Positions 18,519 to 26,757 of a DNA stretch of 64,000 bases are shown here, piece after piece. The notes under the pieces were generated by a model, which worked only from the letters and a program-made list of their open reading frames with translations, did not search any database and was not told the origin of the DNA. The translations under genes and the position numbers were made by a program. The DNA lies in contig CAIJYD010000030.1 in assembly GCA_903824785.1 (NCBI GenBank), positions 62,001 through 126,000 on the forward strand, written 5' to 3'. Each line of letters opens with the position of its first letter. The first letter of the stretch is position 1. The stretch is from an uncultured Bacteroidota bacterium (lineage in GTDB: Bacteria > Bacteroidota > Bacteroidia > Bacteroidales > VadinHA17).

Positions 18519-19086
18519 TGTTTTTTTCCTTGTCTTTCTGCAGATAAGGAGAACCGGCCGGGACTCTGATAATTGCATCAGAAGGGCAGGTGCGTGCTAT
18601 GGAACAATCATTGCAGTTTACACATTTATCGTGTCTTATCTGCATATATAATGAACCATTGCCAAAATCGGCACACCCCTTTACACATTTTGCACAACCG
18701 TCGCAAAGTGCCTCATTGATAGTATATTCAAAATATGGTTCTTCAACAAATTTCCTGGTAATTGCCCCGGTAGGACAGAGTTGATTTTCAGCTCCGGTAC
18801 TTATTGTTTTTACACCCTGCCGGAGATAACCGCCGCAGAGGTCGCAATAGCCGCACATCTGAAAGGCATGAACACACTTTGATGCCGATGGAGTAAGTAC
18901 GCAATTCGTCTTGCACTGACCACACTGGGTACATTTAAAGGGATCAATCTGCCAGACAAATCCGGCAGCTGAAGTTTTTTTAACAAGCGCAACAGGTATC
19001 AGGGCAAGGGGAAGGATCACTGCAAGCTTACCTGCTTTGCGCACAAAATCCCTCCTCGACTGATATTTATTCTTTTCTTTGCTCAT
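18511..19086 (-). CDS. Tat-exported polyferredoxin, NapG-like
   Basis: 191 residues with a twin-arginine signal (SRRDFVRKAGKLAV then ALIPVALVKK), so folded export with its clusters is expected. The mature part has four Cys-rich groups: CTQCGQCKTNC, the pair CGYCDLCGG with a distant LCPTGAI, CDGCAKCVKGC and CVNCNDCSIARTCP, in all enough for about four [4Fe-4S] clusters. The ATG at 19084-19086 is preferred; the frame can open five codons earlier at a TTG. Genes on both sides are tightly packed. The likely role is periplasmic electron transfer to or from the NapH-like protein encoded next; the end acceptor or donor is not visible. Confidence 0.87.
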   Translation of the reverse strand: MSKEKNKYQSRRDFVRKAGKLAVILPLALIPVALVKKTSAAGFVWQIDPFKCTQCGQCKTNCVLTPSASKCVHAFQMCGYCDLCGGYLRQGVKTISTGAENQLCPTGAITRKFVEEPYFEYTINEALCDGCAKCVKGCADFGNGSLYMQIRHDKCVNCNDCSIARTCPSDAIIRVPAGSPYLQKDKEKNNG

Positions 19087-19097
19087 ACTTCCTGCAT

Positions 19098-19262
19098 TCA
19101 ATACTTACTACAGTCTGTTTTTCCATTACAGACTTCATTTCCGGGACATCCCGAACAATCCTTCCCTGCAACTACTTTTTTTCCCAAAGCGAAAACAAGC
19201 AGGGCAAGAAGCAAAAAAAGAGAGGCCCTTATAGTTTTTTTTAAAAAATCATTTCTCGTCAT
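19098..19262 (-). CDS. Small Cys-rich membrane peptide
   Basis: 54 residues, starting MTRNDFLKKTIRAS, one hydrophobic segment (LFLLLALLVFALGKKVVAG), then a short periplasmic tail with four Cys in the order CSGCPGNEVCNGKTDC. The CxxC-x5-C-x5-C spacing suits a small metal or iron-sulfur site or disulfides. It is not a spurious frame: it is in register between two real genes with gaps of 10 and 11 bp and has a sensible signal-anchor. The next gene encodes the polyferredoxin, so it may be a small subunit of that complex. I do not recognise the family. Confidence 0.65.
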   Translation of the reverse strand: MTRNDFLKKTIRASLFLLLALLVFALGKKVVAGKDCSGCPGNEVCNGKTDCSKY

Positions 19263-19272
19263 CAGGTAGGTT

Positions 19273-20487
19273 TTATCTGGCAGAAATATCATAAACCATC
19301 AGCGATGTACCATGCCTGACGTAAAGTTTTTTATCGCGAATCACAAGATGCGCCCAGTGAGGATTGGCGCCAAAAGGAACAGGAAATGAGCTGATGATAT
19401 TAAACTCATTTGCTTTAGGTTCAACAAGCGACACCTTGCCTGATTCACTGTAAATATATAGTAATCCGTCGTTCAGAATGATGTTTGCTGGGGCGAGATC
19501 TTTCAGGGAGAAAATTTCTTTTCCTGTCATCCAGTCAAGGCAGAAAAGTCTCCGGTTTCGGTCACCTGTACCATAGATTCTTCCGTTGAGAACAACAACC
19601 CCGCCGGTCTTTGGATCAAGCTGGGCATTTCGCCACACTTCAGTAACGGAGCTGCCATCGCCTGCCAGCTTCAGCATAACGCCGCCCTTTCCGTAACCTG
19701 AAGTGCAATAGAGCATACCGTTAATAAATATTGGCGTATTAGGATGTACATTAGTGTCGTTGATATGTTCAAATTTCCAGAGCATTACACCAGTTTTTGC
19801 ATCAAAACCGCAGATATTTGTCTCCAGCATTGTGACAAGGATCTTTTTCCCCGAAAGATTAATAAGCATTGGGGAGCAATAAGCCGATTTCTCACCGGTA
19901 GCTTTACTTTTCCAGATCGTTTTTCCCGTGGTCCGGTCAAGTGCAACTACGCTTGCCCCGCTGCCGCCAGGAGCACAGTAAAGTACATTTCCGTCGGATA
20001 ACAGATTTTCAGTAACACCCCATTCAATATTCCTCCCACCAAACTCCTTTACGAGATCTATTGACCAGACTGTTTGTCCGTTTAAGCTGTTCAGACAGAA
20101 AAGTTTTAGATAGCCACTCATAAAATACATTTTGTCACCAATAATAAGAGGAGTGGATCTGACTCCATTATGACTTTCGGCCCATTCAGTGCCATATTCT
20201 TTCTTCCACAAAAGTTTTCCCTGCAGATCGAACGAAAAGACAACGCCTTTGCCGTCAATCATTCCTGTGGTGACTACTCCGTTAGCGGTTACAGCTGCAG
20301 AGGTATGGCCATCGCCCAGTTCATCGAAATGCCAGAGGAGTTTTGGTCCGCCATCGGGCCATTTTTTCATAAGGCCTGCCTCAGTATAGATACCATCTCT
20401 GTTTACCCCGCGCCACTGGAGGATATCCTGTGCAAAAATGGAGGAAGCAGATATAAAAATCAGAAGAATTAAGAGAGTTTTTTTCAT
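19273..20487 (-). CDS. Secreted PQQ-like beta-propeller protein (propeller 3)
   Basis: 404 residues with signal peptide MKKTLLILLIFISASSIFAQ. The mature start ILQWRGVNRDGIYTEAG and KKWPDGGPKLLWHF is the standard opening of PQQ-like propellers widespread in Bacteroidota and Planctomycetes. Blades follow, such as LFCLNSLNGQTVWSIDL and ICGFDAKTGVMLWKFE. The ATG at 20485-20487 gives the signal peptide; an upstream frame extension of 26 residues has no signal. A 126-bp gap and a -7 box lie upstream, so it may start its own transcript covering the ferredoxin and NADH genes. Closest in the window to propeller 1 (23008-24252). Confidence 0.85.
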   Translation of the reverse strand: MKKTLLILLIFISASSIFAQDILQWRGVNRDGIYTEAGLMKKWPDGGPKLLWHFDELGDGHTSAAVTANGVVTTGMIDGKGVVFSFDLQGKLLWKKEYGTEWAESHNGVRSTPLIIGDKMYFMSGYLKLFCLNSLNGQTVWSIDLVKEFGGRNIEWGVTENLLSDGNVLYCAPGGSGASVVALDRTTGKTIWKSKATGEKSAYCSPMLINLSGKKILVTMLETNICGFDAKTGVMLWKFEHINDTNVHPNTPIFINGMLYCTSGYGKGGVMLKLAGDGSSVTEVWRNAQLDPKTGGVVVLNGRIYGTGDRNRRLFCLDWMTGKEIFSLKDLAPANIILNDGLLYIYSESGKVSLVEPKANEFNIISSFPVPFGANPHWAHLVIRDKKLYVRHGTSLMVYDISAR

Positions 20488-20516
20488 GATAACCGGTTTT
20501 TGATGGTGAAACTTTT

Positions 20517-20524
20517 CAAATATA
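20517..20524 (-). promoter_or_regulatory. Possible -7 box before propeller 3
   Basis: Minus-strand TATATTTG matches TAnnTTTG and lies 30 bp upstream of the ATG at 20487, in the only gap above 30 bp inside the 18.6-kb block. No clear -33 TTTG is seen at the right distance, so this is tentative. Confidence 0.35.
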
Positions 20525-20613
20525 GTTAATAAAGTCGTTTGACTGAAGTTGATGTTTTCGTTCATTGTCAGGGCAGATTATTTTTAGTAATTACGAACTG
20601 CAAGCATAATGAT

Positions 20614-21531
20614 CTATTTTCGTGTGAATATGTAAAGCACTGAGTCTGCGGGATTGGCGGCATATATTGTTTTTCCATCTGCTGAAGCCAGGTCGAGTGG
20701 TATTGAGGCCATAAACTTATTAACAGAAGAGACATATTCAATAAATTCGCCTGCTTTGTTTATGATTTTAATTCTGTTCAGTCCTTTTTCAGCGGTTACG
20801 AATCCTTCAGGGATAACAGCAAAATGAGACGGGTTACAACATCCGCAGAATGCTCCGGGAGCAGCTCCTGCCTCTCCGAAATAACTTTGAAGTACTCCTT
20901 CAGCAGTTCGTGTTTCAACTCTTCTCCTGCCTGTATTTGCCACAAAGAGGGTATTGTACGAATCGAGAGCCACATCAAAATAGGGACTCGGGACAATGAA
21001 CTGACCATCATTCTGCCCAACGAGTTTCTTAACCATTCCTTTTTTATCGAGCATAAATACCATTTTGTTCCCTGCATCGGCAAATGCGACATTATTTTTG
21101 TTTGAAGCAACGGAAGTAATGATTGCATTATCTTCGAATGGGCCCCATTCATCTTTAATTACACCCCCTTCTCCAATAATAAGAATAAGTTCCATAGTTG
21201 AAGCGAAGAGAGTATCGCCATAAACTGAAAGGGAGGTAACCGGATAAGGAGTTTTGAGATTCCAGAGCAGATTTAGATTATTGTCATAGCAGGAGACATA
21301 GGAATTGCCTCCGAGAAATATTTTTCCTGACACCGAAACTGCCACCGCTTTAAGCGATCCTTCCTTCATCTTAAGCTTCTGTGAAATATTCCAATTATCA
21401 GGCGGCGCATCCTCTGTGACTATCTTTTCCTCCTTTTCAAATCCTTCAGGCCGGGCGGTATCGAAAACAATATATCCGATAAATACCACTATTACAAATA
21501 CTGAAACAATTGCTGCAGTTTTCCTGTTCAT
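20614..21531 (-). CDS. NHL-repeat propeller protein with a CGCC motif
   Basis: 305 residues anchored by an N-terminal helix (AAIVSVFVIVVFIGYIVF). The rest is a beta-propeller of NHL type: repeats such as SPYFDVALDSYNTLFVANTG and IPLDLASADGKTIYAANPA are visible. Between blades it has APGAFCGCCNPSHFAVI, a Cys-x-Cys-Cys cluster next to a His inside an otherwise Cys-poor propeller, which suggests a metal, haem or thiol site. It begins 1 bp after the stop of the upstream propeller gene. Periplasmic location is inferred from the anchor. I know no function for this subfamily. Confidence 0.75.
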   Translation of the reverse strand: MNRKTAAIVSVFVIVVFIGYIVFDTARPEGFEKEEKIVTEDAPPDNWNISQKLKMKEGSLKAVAVSVSGKIFLGGNSYVSCYDNNLNLLWNLKTPYPVTSLSVYGDTLFASTMELILIIGEGGVIKDEWGPFEDNAIITSVASNKNNVAFADAGNKMVFMLDKKGMVKKLVGQNDGQFIVPSPYFDVALDSYNTLFVANTGRRRVETRTAEGVLQSYFGEAGAAPGAFCGCCNPSHFAVIPEGFVTAEKGLNRIKIINKAGEFIEYVSSVNKFMASIPLDLASADGKTIYAANPADSVLYIFTRK

Positions 21532-21532
21532 C

Positions 21533-22993
21533 TTACTGTTTTATTCCAATGTTAAGACATAATAAATTTCTTGCATCCCTCATAATAAGGTAATTACCGG
21601 CAATTGCCATTGGTCCCCAAGCCTCGATTCCTTTAATTATCTTATGACTTGCCAGAAGGGTAACAGTGCTCTTTTCTATTTTAAAAAAATATAATGTGCC
21701 ATCGTCATCGAGGAGATACATTTTATCTCCGCTTACAATATACGGGCCAAGTCCTCTGCCGTATCTGTTTTCTTTTCCGCTCGACCAGAGTGGTTTCAGG
21801 AGATCAGATTTACTGAAACAAACAAGCTGTTTCTTGAGAGGGCCGGCATTCTCGGGCATCAGGCACCAGATATAATCTCCTGTAATTATGGGAGTCTGCT
21901 GGTCACTCGAAATCCCGTTTGTTGCTTTATGCTGCTCAAGTACAACCGCCGAGTATCCCGATCCCTCAGCATTAATTCTTATTCTTGCACCGCCTGCTCC
22001 GTAGCTCCCGAAAACAGCAATCTCATTATTACCAAGGTAGAGGGCAGAGGCTGCAGTTGTGGCAGGGTCCCAGTCTGTTGTCTTCCATAATAATTTTCCG
22101 GTATCATCTCCTTCGGCAGAAACTCCGCAAACACCACCAACTGCATTATAGACATACATCCGTTTGCCCTGTATCACCATCGGCATTATTGAATTATGAG
22201 ACATTCGCAAGGTATCGGTATTCGGTGTTTTCCAGATAACCTTACCTGTACTGCAATCTACTCCGATCATCAATGCTTTTCCGCCCGGAGCAAAAACGGC
22301 CACATCATTATCGATCAGCGGGCACTGTCCGGAATAAAAATCGGGAGTAATCCGGCCCTTCTCTTTTCCGGGGATCTCATACTCTTTTTCAAGGTCTATT
22401 GTCCATAGAAGGTTGCCATTTAAAGGATCGAGGCACATCACATGCGATCGCGGACCCAGTGATATCAGATATTTATCGGTAACAGCTGGTATGGTTCTCG
22501 AATAACCATGGTTCCTCTTCATCTCTACATAATACCAGCGTCTCCATAACTCCTTCCCTGACTTAAGAGAAAAGCATCTGAGCATATCAGCTTTTTTTCT
22601 TTCGTTATAATCGAGAAGATAAACTCTTCCGTTATGAACAGCAGGGCCGGAGTATCCTTCACCAAGCGTTGTCCTCCAGATTATTTCAGGTCCGGAGGTA
22701 TCCCATTTTTCTGCAAGTGGAGTTGAATCTTTGCTGATATTATCAAAATCAGCTCCTCTGAACCGTGGCCAGTCACCTGCAACAATTTCATCCATTTGGC
22801 CAAGAGTATCGAAAAACTCACCAATAATAACAGTATCCGACCTGGCTTCCATTTTTGGCCTGTTATCCATTCCGGGAACCCTCTCAGTAACCTCAAATGG
22901 TTGACTTTTAAGCAACCACAACAGAAAAACCACAGTGAGAACTGTAACTATTAGAGCGATAATTATTGTATATCTTTTCTTCTCAGATATCAT
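21533..22993 (-). CDS. Membrane-anchored PQQ-like beta-propeller protein (propeller 2)
   Basis: 486 residues. The N-terminus MISEKKRYTIIIALIVTVLT forms an uncleaved signal anchor; a spacer of about 60 residues follows and then the propeller, opening with DWPRFRGADFDNISKDS and EIIWRTTLGEGYSGPAV. Blades include MCLDPLNGNLLWTIDLEKEY and IGVDCSTGKVIWKTP. Start taken at the ATG 22991-22993; two codons further up is a TTG. It lies 14 bp after propeller 1 and 1 bp before the NHL gene, so these three are one transcription unit. Confidence 0.85.
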   Translation of the reverse strand: MISEKKRYTIIIALIVTVLTVVFLLWLLKSQPFEVTERVPGMDNRPKMEARSDTVIIGEFFDTLGQMDEIVAGDWPRFRGADFDNISKDSTPLAEKWDTSGPEIIWRTTLGEGYSGPAVHNGRVYLLDYNERKKADMLRCFSLKSGKELWRRWYYVEMKRNHGYSRTIPAVTDKYLISLGPRSHVMCLDPLNGNLLWTIDLEKEYEIPGKEKGRITPDFYSGQCPLIDNDVAVFAPGGKALMIGVDCSTGKVIWKTPNTDTLRMSHNSIMPMVIQGKRMYVYNAVGGVCGVSAEGDDTGKLLWKTTDWDPATTAASALYLGNNEIAVFGSYGAGGARIRINAEGSGYSAVVLEQHKATNGISSDQQTPIITGDYIWCLMPENAGPLKKQLVCFSKSDLLKPLWSSGKENRYGRGLGPYIVSGDKMYLLDDDGTLYFFKIEKSTVTLLASHKIIKGIEAWGPMAIAGNYLIMRDARNLLCLNIGIKQ

Positions 22994-23007
22994 CAGCAAT
23001 TAAATAA

Positions 23008-24252
23008 TTATTTCAGGGAGAATACACCAAGATAATCACCATGCCTTACAAATAACCTTCCTTTATCGATAACAGGATGAGCCCAGAAAGGTCCTTTTCC
23101 TTTTAAAATTTTATATTCACTTACAACATCCAGCTTTTCTTTTCCCGGTTTAACCAGACCGACATGACCACTCTTTTCTTCATAGATATATAACATTCCG
23201 TCAGCTGCAATAACAGAACCTTTATTATACCATTCTGTTATCCATACTGTTTTGCCGGTGTTCCAGTCGACGCACACCCACTTTCCGAAGGAGCTTGTTT
23301 CCCAGTTTGAGCCATAAAGAAAATTTCCCAGAAGGAGGGATGCACCAAGGCAGGGATCAAGGTCATCGTTTCTCCAGACAACGGTGGGAACAGATCCGTC
23401 GGCTTTAAGTTTCAGTTTCAGGGCTACTTTATCGTATCCGCTGGAGATAAACAAAAAGCCATCGCGGAAAAGAGGAGTATTGATATGGGCAAACCTTTTC
23501 TCAGGGCCTGTATTTTCAGCAGCATAATCGAACTTCCATATCAATTTGCCGGTATTCGGATCTACTGCAAAAACATAGTTAGCAGATTGGGTAACTATCA
23601 TTTTTTTTCCCGCGAAATCGACTATCAAAGGATTTACATACTGAGTTACATCATTTATTGAAGGAGTTTCCCAGAGAACATTTCCATTTTCAACATTTAA
23701 GGCAACCATTGCTGCTTTCTTACCTCCTGGTGTTCCAATAACCTTATTACCAATTACTACCGGAGATTCAGAAAAACCAAAATCAGGTGTTACACCATCA
23801 TATTTCTTAAAATAATTGTTGGACCATATTAACTTGCCCTCCTTGCTGATACAAACCATATCGCCCATACCGCTTACTAAAAATATTCTGCCATTGGTAA
23901 CAGTAGGATTACCACGGGTATCGGGATAATTACTATCGGAAGCTTTTCCGTACACAACCTCCCATTTTTTCTTTCCATCCTGAGTTAATGCCGTCAGAAC
24001 ATCATCATCACCTTTTCGTCCGGTAATATAAATAACGTCATCAGTGACAGTAGGACTTGAATAGCCGGTCCCGAATTCTGAAGCTTCCCATAATAGTGAA
24101 GGGCCGGCAACCGGCCATGTTTTTAATAATCCCGTCTCATTGTAAATGCCTGTACGGTCCGGTCCGCGCCACCCGTAGTGAAGCTGAGAGTAAGAAGCAG
24201 TGGTGATAATCAGTAAAATTGCTGTTGCTATTTTTAATCGTAGATAGGTCAT
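23008..24252 (-). CDS. Secreted PQQ-like beta-propeller protein (propeller 1)
   Basis: 414 residues, first gene of the minus-strand block. Signal peptide MTYLRLKIATAILLIITTAS then YSQLHYGWRGPDRTGIYNET and SLLWEASEFGTGYSSPTV, the shared opening motif. Blades include MVALNVENGNVLWETP and VFAVDPNTGKLIWKFD. Length and order match propeller 3, which suggests a duplication. Probably a periplasmic binding or scaffold protein; there is no evidence for a bound PQQ cofactor. The 560-bp region upstream must contain its promoter but no box fits well. Confidence 0.85.
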   Translation of the reverse strand: MTYLRLKIATAILLIITTASYSQLHYGWRGPDRTGIYNETGLLKTWPVAGPSLLWEASEFGTGYSSPTVTDDVIYITGRKGDDDVLTALTQDGKKKWEVVYGKASDSNYPDTRGNPTVTNGRIFLVSGMGDMVCISKEGKLIWSNNYFKKYDGVTPDFGFSESPVVIGNKVIGTPGGKKAAMVALNVENGNVLWETPSINDVTQYVNPLIVDFAGKKMIVTQSANYVFAVDPNTGKLIWKFDYAAENTGPEKRFAHINTPLFRDGFLFISSGYDKVALKLKLKADGSVPTVVWRNDDLDPCLGASLLLGNFLYGSNWETSSFGKWVCVDWNTGKTVWITEWYNKGSVIAADGMLYIYEEKSGHVGLVKPGKEKLDVVSEYKILKGKGPFWAHPVIDKGRLFVRHGDYLGVFSLK

Positions 24253-24433
24253 CCTCTAAAATATATTTCAATGAATGCGCAAGATAGAAAAACCATATGT
24301 AACAGGAGGAATAATATGATAATTAACGACTTTATTCTTATTAAATTTAAGGATTTTTAACAGCCGACAGGGTTTCCTGGTCTCAAGGTTTCAGAGTTTC
24401 AGTGTTTTTCTAACTTCAACCCCTTCACCCTTC

Positions 24434-24461
24434 GTCCTCCGAAGCTTTAGCGAAGGAGGAC
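24434..24461. repeat. REP-like hairpin
   Basis: GTCCTCC (24434-24440) pairs with GGAGGAC (24455-24461) around a 14-base middle that itself contains GAAGCTTT and TAGCGAA. Short G+C-rich palindromes in A+T-rich intergenic DNA of this kind are often multicopy in Bacteroidota; copy number cannot be judged here. Confidence 0.45.
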
Positions 24462-24642
24462 TTTCAACTCTTTTAACCCCTTTTTTCCTTTTAACTTACT
24501 TCACCCGGAACTCCAGTTCACTCCAAATATTCAGTATTCCGATATTAATAATTTGTTTTAAATTCAGTTAAAAAGTATAATATATTTATAAATACTGCAT
24601 AATATGTTAAATATGTCTATAAAACAGCACTTATTACTTCAT

Positions 24643-24678
24643 TTTGATTTTTTAATGTTGAAATAATAATTACCTTTG
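24643..24678 (+). promoter_or_regulatory. Promoter of asnB
   Basis: TACCTTTG at 24671-24678 is a full TAnnTTTG -7 box. A TTTG at 24643-24646 stands 24 bp upstream, slightly far for a -33 box. The expected start point near 24685 leaves an untranslated leader of about 125 bases before asnB that contains a short ORF. Confidence 0.5.
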
Positions 24679-24710
24679 CCAATAATTTTTTAAAAAGAGC
24701 AGCAGCAATT

Positions 24711-24755
24711 ATGAAAAAAGGGCGACGAATATCAATATGCAGTTCTGATTCATAA
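24711..24755 (+). CDS. Possible leader peptide upstream of asnB
   Basis: An ATG at 24711 opens a 14-codon frame, MKKGRRISICSSDS, ending in TAA at 24755, 55 bp before asnB and just after the predicted transcription start. Basic residues followed by Ile, Cys and Ser codons could support an attenuation-like control, but no terminator/antiterminator pair is obvious. It may be chance. Confidence 0.25.
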   Translation: MKKGRRISICSSDS

Positions 24756-24810
24756 TTGGCGATAGTAATTTTTTAAGTTCTGAAATATTCAATTAATAAA
24801 AACTAAGCAT

Positions 24811-26478
24811 ATGTGTGGGATTGTAGGAGTTTTTGATTTGAAAACCGATTATATGGAGTTAAGGGCAAATGTCCTTAAAATGTCGAAAAAGGTAAGGCAT
24901 CGCGGACCGGACTGGTCGGGTATATTTTATTGTGAGAAGGCAATACTGGCTCATGAAAGATTATCGATAGTTGACCCGCAGTCGGGAAAGCAGCCATTGT
25001 ACAGTAAAGATGGCAACCTGATACTTGCTGTTAACGGCGAGATTTATAACCATCAGGAAATCCGTAAAAAGTATGAGGATTCCTATGAGTTTCTTACTCA
25101 TTCCGATTGTGAAGTAATTCTTCCTCTTTACCGCGATAAAGGTCCTGCCTTTCTTGAGGAGTTAAATGGCATTTTTGCTTTCGCCCTTTATGACAAGGAA
25201 AAAGATTGCTACTTCATTGCCCGCGACCATATCGGCATTATTCCTCTTTATGTGGGTTGGGATTCTTTCGGGAATTTTTATGTTGCTTCGGAACTGAAAG
25301 CACTTGAAGGGGTTTGCAACAAAATTCAGGAATTTCTTCCGGGCCACTATCTCTACAGTAAGGAAGGGGTTATGACAAAATGGTACACACGCGACTGGAT
25401 GGAATACTCAGCTGTGGAAAATAACGGAACAAGCATTGAAGAACTTAAAACAGCATTCGAGGCAGCCGTTCATCGTCAGTTAATGTCTGATGTACCGTAC
25501 GGCGTACTCCTTTCCGGAGGCCTTGATTCATCGGTTGTTTCTGCTATTGCAAAGAAATTTGCCCCAAAGAGGATAGAGTCTGAAGACAAAAGTGAGGCAT
25601 GGTGGCCGCAGCTGCACTCCTTTGCAGTGGGTCTGGATGGGTCACCCGATCTGGCCGCTGCACGCAAGGTGGCAGAACATATCGGTACAATTCATCATGA
25701 AATAAATTTTACAGTTCAGGAAGGTCTCGACGCAATACGCGACGTTATTTATCATATCGAAACCTACGATGTTACAACAATACGGGCATCAACTCCGATG
25801 TACCTTCTTGCCAGGGTTATAAAATCAATGGGAGTGAAGATGGTACTTTCCGGTGAAGGTGCCGACGAGATCTTCGGCGGATATCTCTATTTTCATAAAG
25901 CTCCCGATCCTAAAGGGTTTCACGAAGAGACTGTCAGAAAGATCAGGAAACTACATCTTTACGATTGTCTGAGGGCAAACAAATCACTGGCAGCATGGGG
26001 TGTGGAAGGACGCGTTCCTTTCCTCGATAAAGAGTTTATGGATGTTGCAATGCGCCTAAATCCAAAAGACAAAATGATAAACAAGGAGCGTATGGAAAAA
26101 TGGGTTTTAAGAAAAGCCTTTGAAGATTATCTCCCGGCAAGTGTAGCCTGGAGACAGAAAGAACAGTTTTCTGATGGCGTTGGCTATAGCTGGATCGATT
26201 CTCTGAAAGCCCTTACAGCAAAAGAGGTCTCAGATGAACAGCTTAAGAATGCAAAATACAGGTTCCCTATCAATCCTCCTCCAACTAAAGAGGAATATTT
26301 CTACAGAACAATATTCCACGAACATTTCCCATCCGATTCTGCCGCTTCATGCGTCCCTTCAGTGCCATCTGTAGCATGCAGCACACCTGAAGCCCTGGCA
26401 TGGGATGCTTCATTCCGCAACCTGAATGATCCTTCTGGAAGAGCCGTAAAGAGTGTTCATAATGATTCATATAAATAA
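24811..26478 (+). CDS. asnB: Asparagine synthetase B (glutamine-hydrolysing)
   Basis: Converts aspartate to asparagine with ATP and glutamine in the cytosol; 555 residues, normal for AsnB. The catalytic Cys2 follows the initiator (MCGIVGVFD), the glutaminase domain fills the first 200 residues (motif LAVNGEIYNH), and the synthetase PP-loop reads SGGLDSS at 235-241, followed by LSGEGADEIFGGYLYFHKAP and GVEGRVPFLDKEFMD. Single-gene unit with its own promoter box and a strong terminator hairpin 60 bp after the stop. The final 35 residues (rich in Ser, Pro, Ala) extend past the conserved core. Confidence 0.96.
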   Translation: MCGIVGVFDLKTDYMELRANVLKMSKKVRHRGPDWSGIFYCEKAILAHERLSIVDPQSGKQPLYSKDGNLILAVNGEIYNHQEIRKKYEDSYEFLTHSDCEVILPLYRDKGPAFLEELNGIFAFALYDKEKDCYFIARDHIGIIPLYVGWDSFGNFYVASELKALEGVCNKIQEFLPGHYLYSKEGVMTKWYTRDWMEYSAVENNGTSIEELKTAFEAAVHRQLMSDVPYGVLLSGGLDSSVVSAIAKKFAPKRIESEDKSEAWWPQLHSFAVGLDGSPDLAAARKVAEHIGTIHHEINFTVQEGLDAIRDVIYHIETYDVTTIRASTPMYLLARVIKSMGVKMVLSGEGADEIFGGYLYFHKAPDPKGFHEETVRKIRKLHLYDCLRANKSLAAWGVEGRVPFLDKEFMDVAMRLNPKDKMINKERMEKWVLRKAFEDYLPASVAWRQKEQFSDGVGYSWIDSLKALTAKEVSDEQLKNAKYRFPINPPPTKEEYFYRTIFHEHFPSDSAASCVPSVPSVACSTPEALAWDASFRNLNDPSGRAVKSVHNDSYK

Positions 26479-26534
26479 ATAAACTATATCCATATATCTT
26501 TTATTTAGAATCTGATTTTAGTAATTCTCCTCTT

Positions 26535-26570
26535 AAACAGGCTATAATTCTAGTAATTTTAGCCTGTTTT
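26535..26570 (+). terminator. Rho-independent terminator of asnB
   Basis: AAACAGGCTA (26535-26544) and TAGCCTGTTT (26560-26569) form a perfect 10-bp stem with a 15-base loop, ending in a T run. It lies 57 bp after the asnB stop. Confidence 0.75.
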
Positions 26571-26757
26571 CACATTGATGCAAGTCATTTTATACTGAAT
26601 TCTAATTTTATTCTCTAACTTTATATCTTCATAGAATTGGAGTCTCCTTCTAAACTATGAACCGGAGTATATTTTTATGCTAACCCCATAAGAGTAAGCC
26701 AGGTAATACAAGGAGGTTCATTATCAAAGGCTTGTGAAAATCAGAATCTAATAATTA

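Larger units (their letters stand above)
24253..24810. other. 558-bp divergent intergenic region
   Basis: Lies between the propeller block (-) and asnB (+). It contains a small REP-like hairpin, a pyrimidine-rich stretch (24411-24500), a very A+T-rich part and, near asnB, a promoter box and a short leader ORF listed separately. No further gene is seen. Confidence 0.7.

Noticed and set aside
10921-24252. PQQ-like repeats read as quinoprotein dehydrogenases
   Set aside because: The propellers lack clear catalytic motifs of methanol or alcohol dehydrogenases and have the short BamB-like blade pattern, so I call them PQQ-like only.
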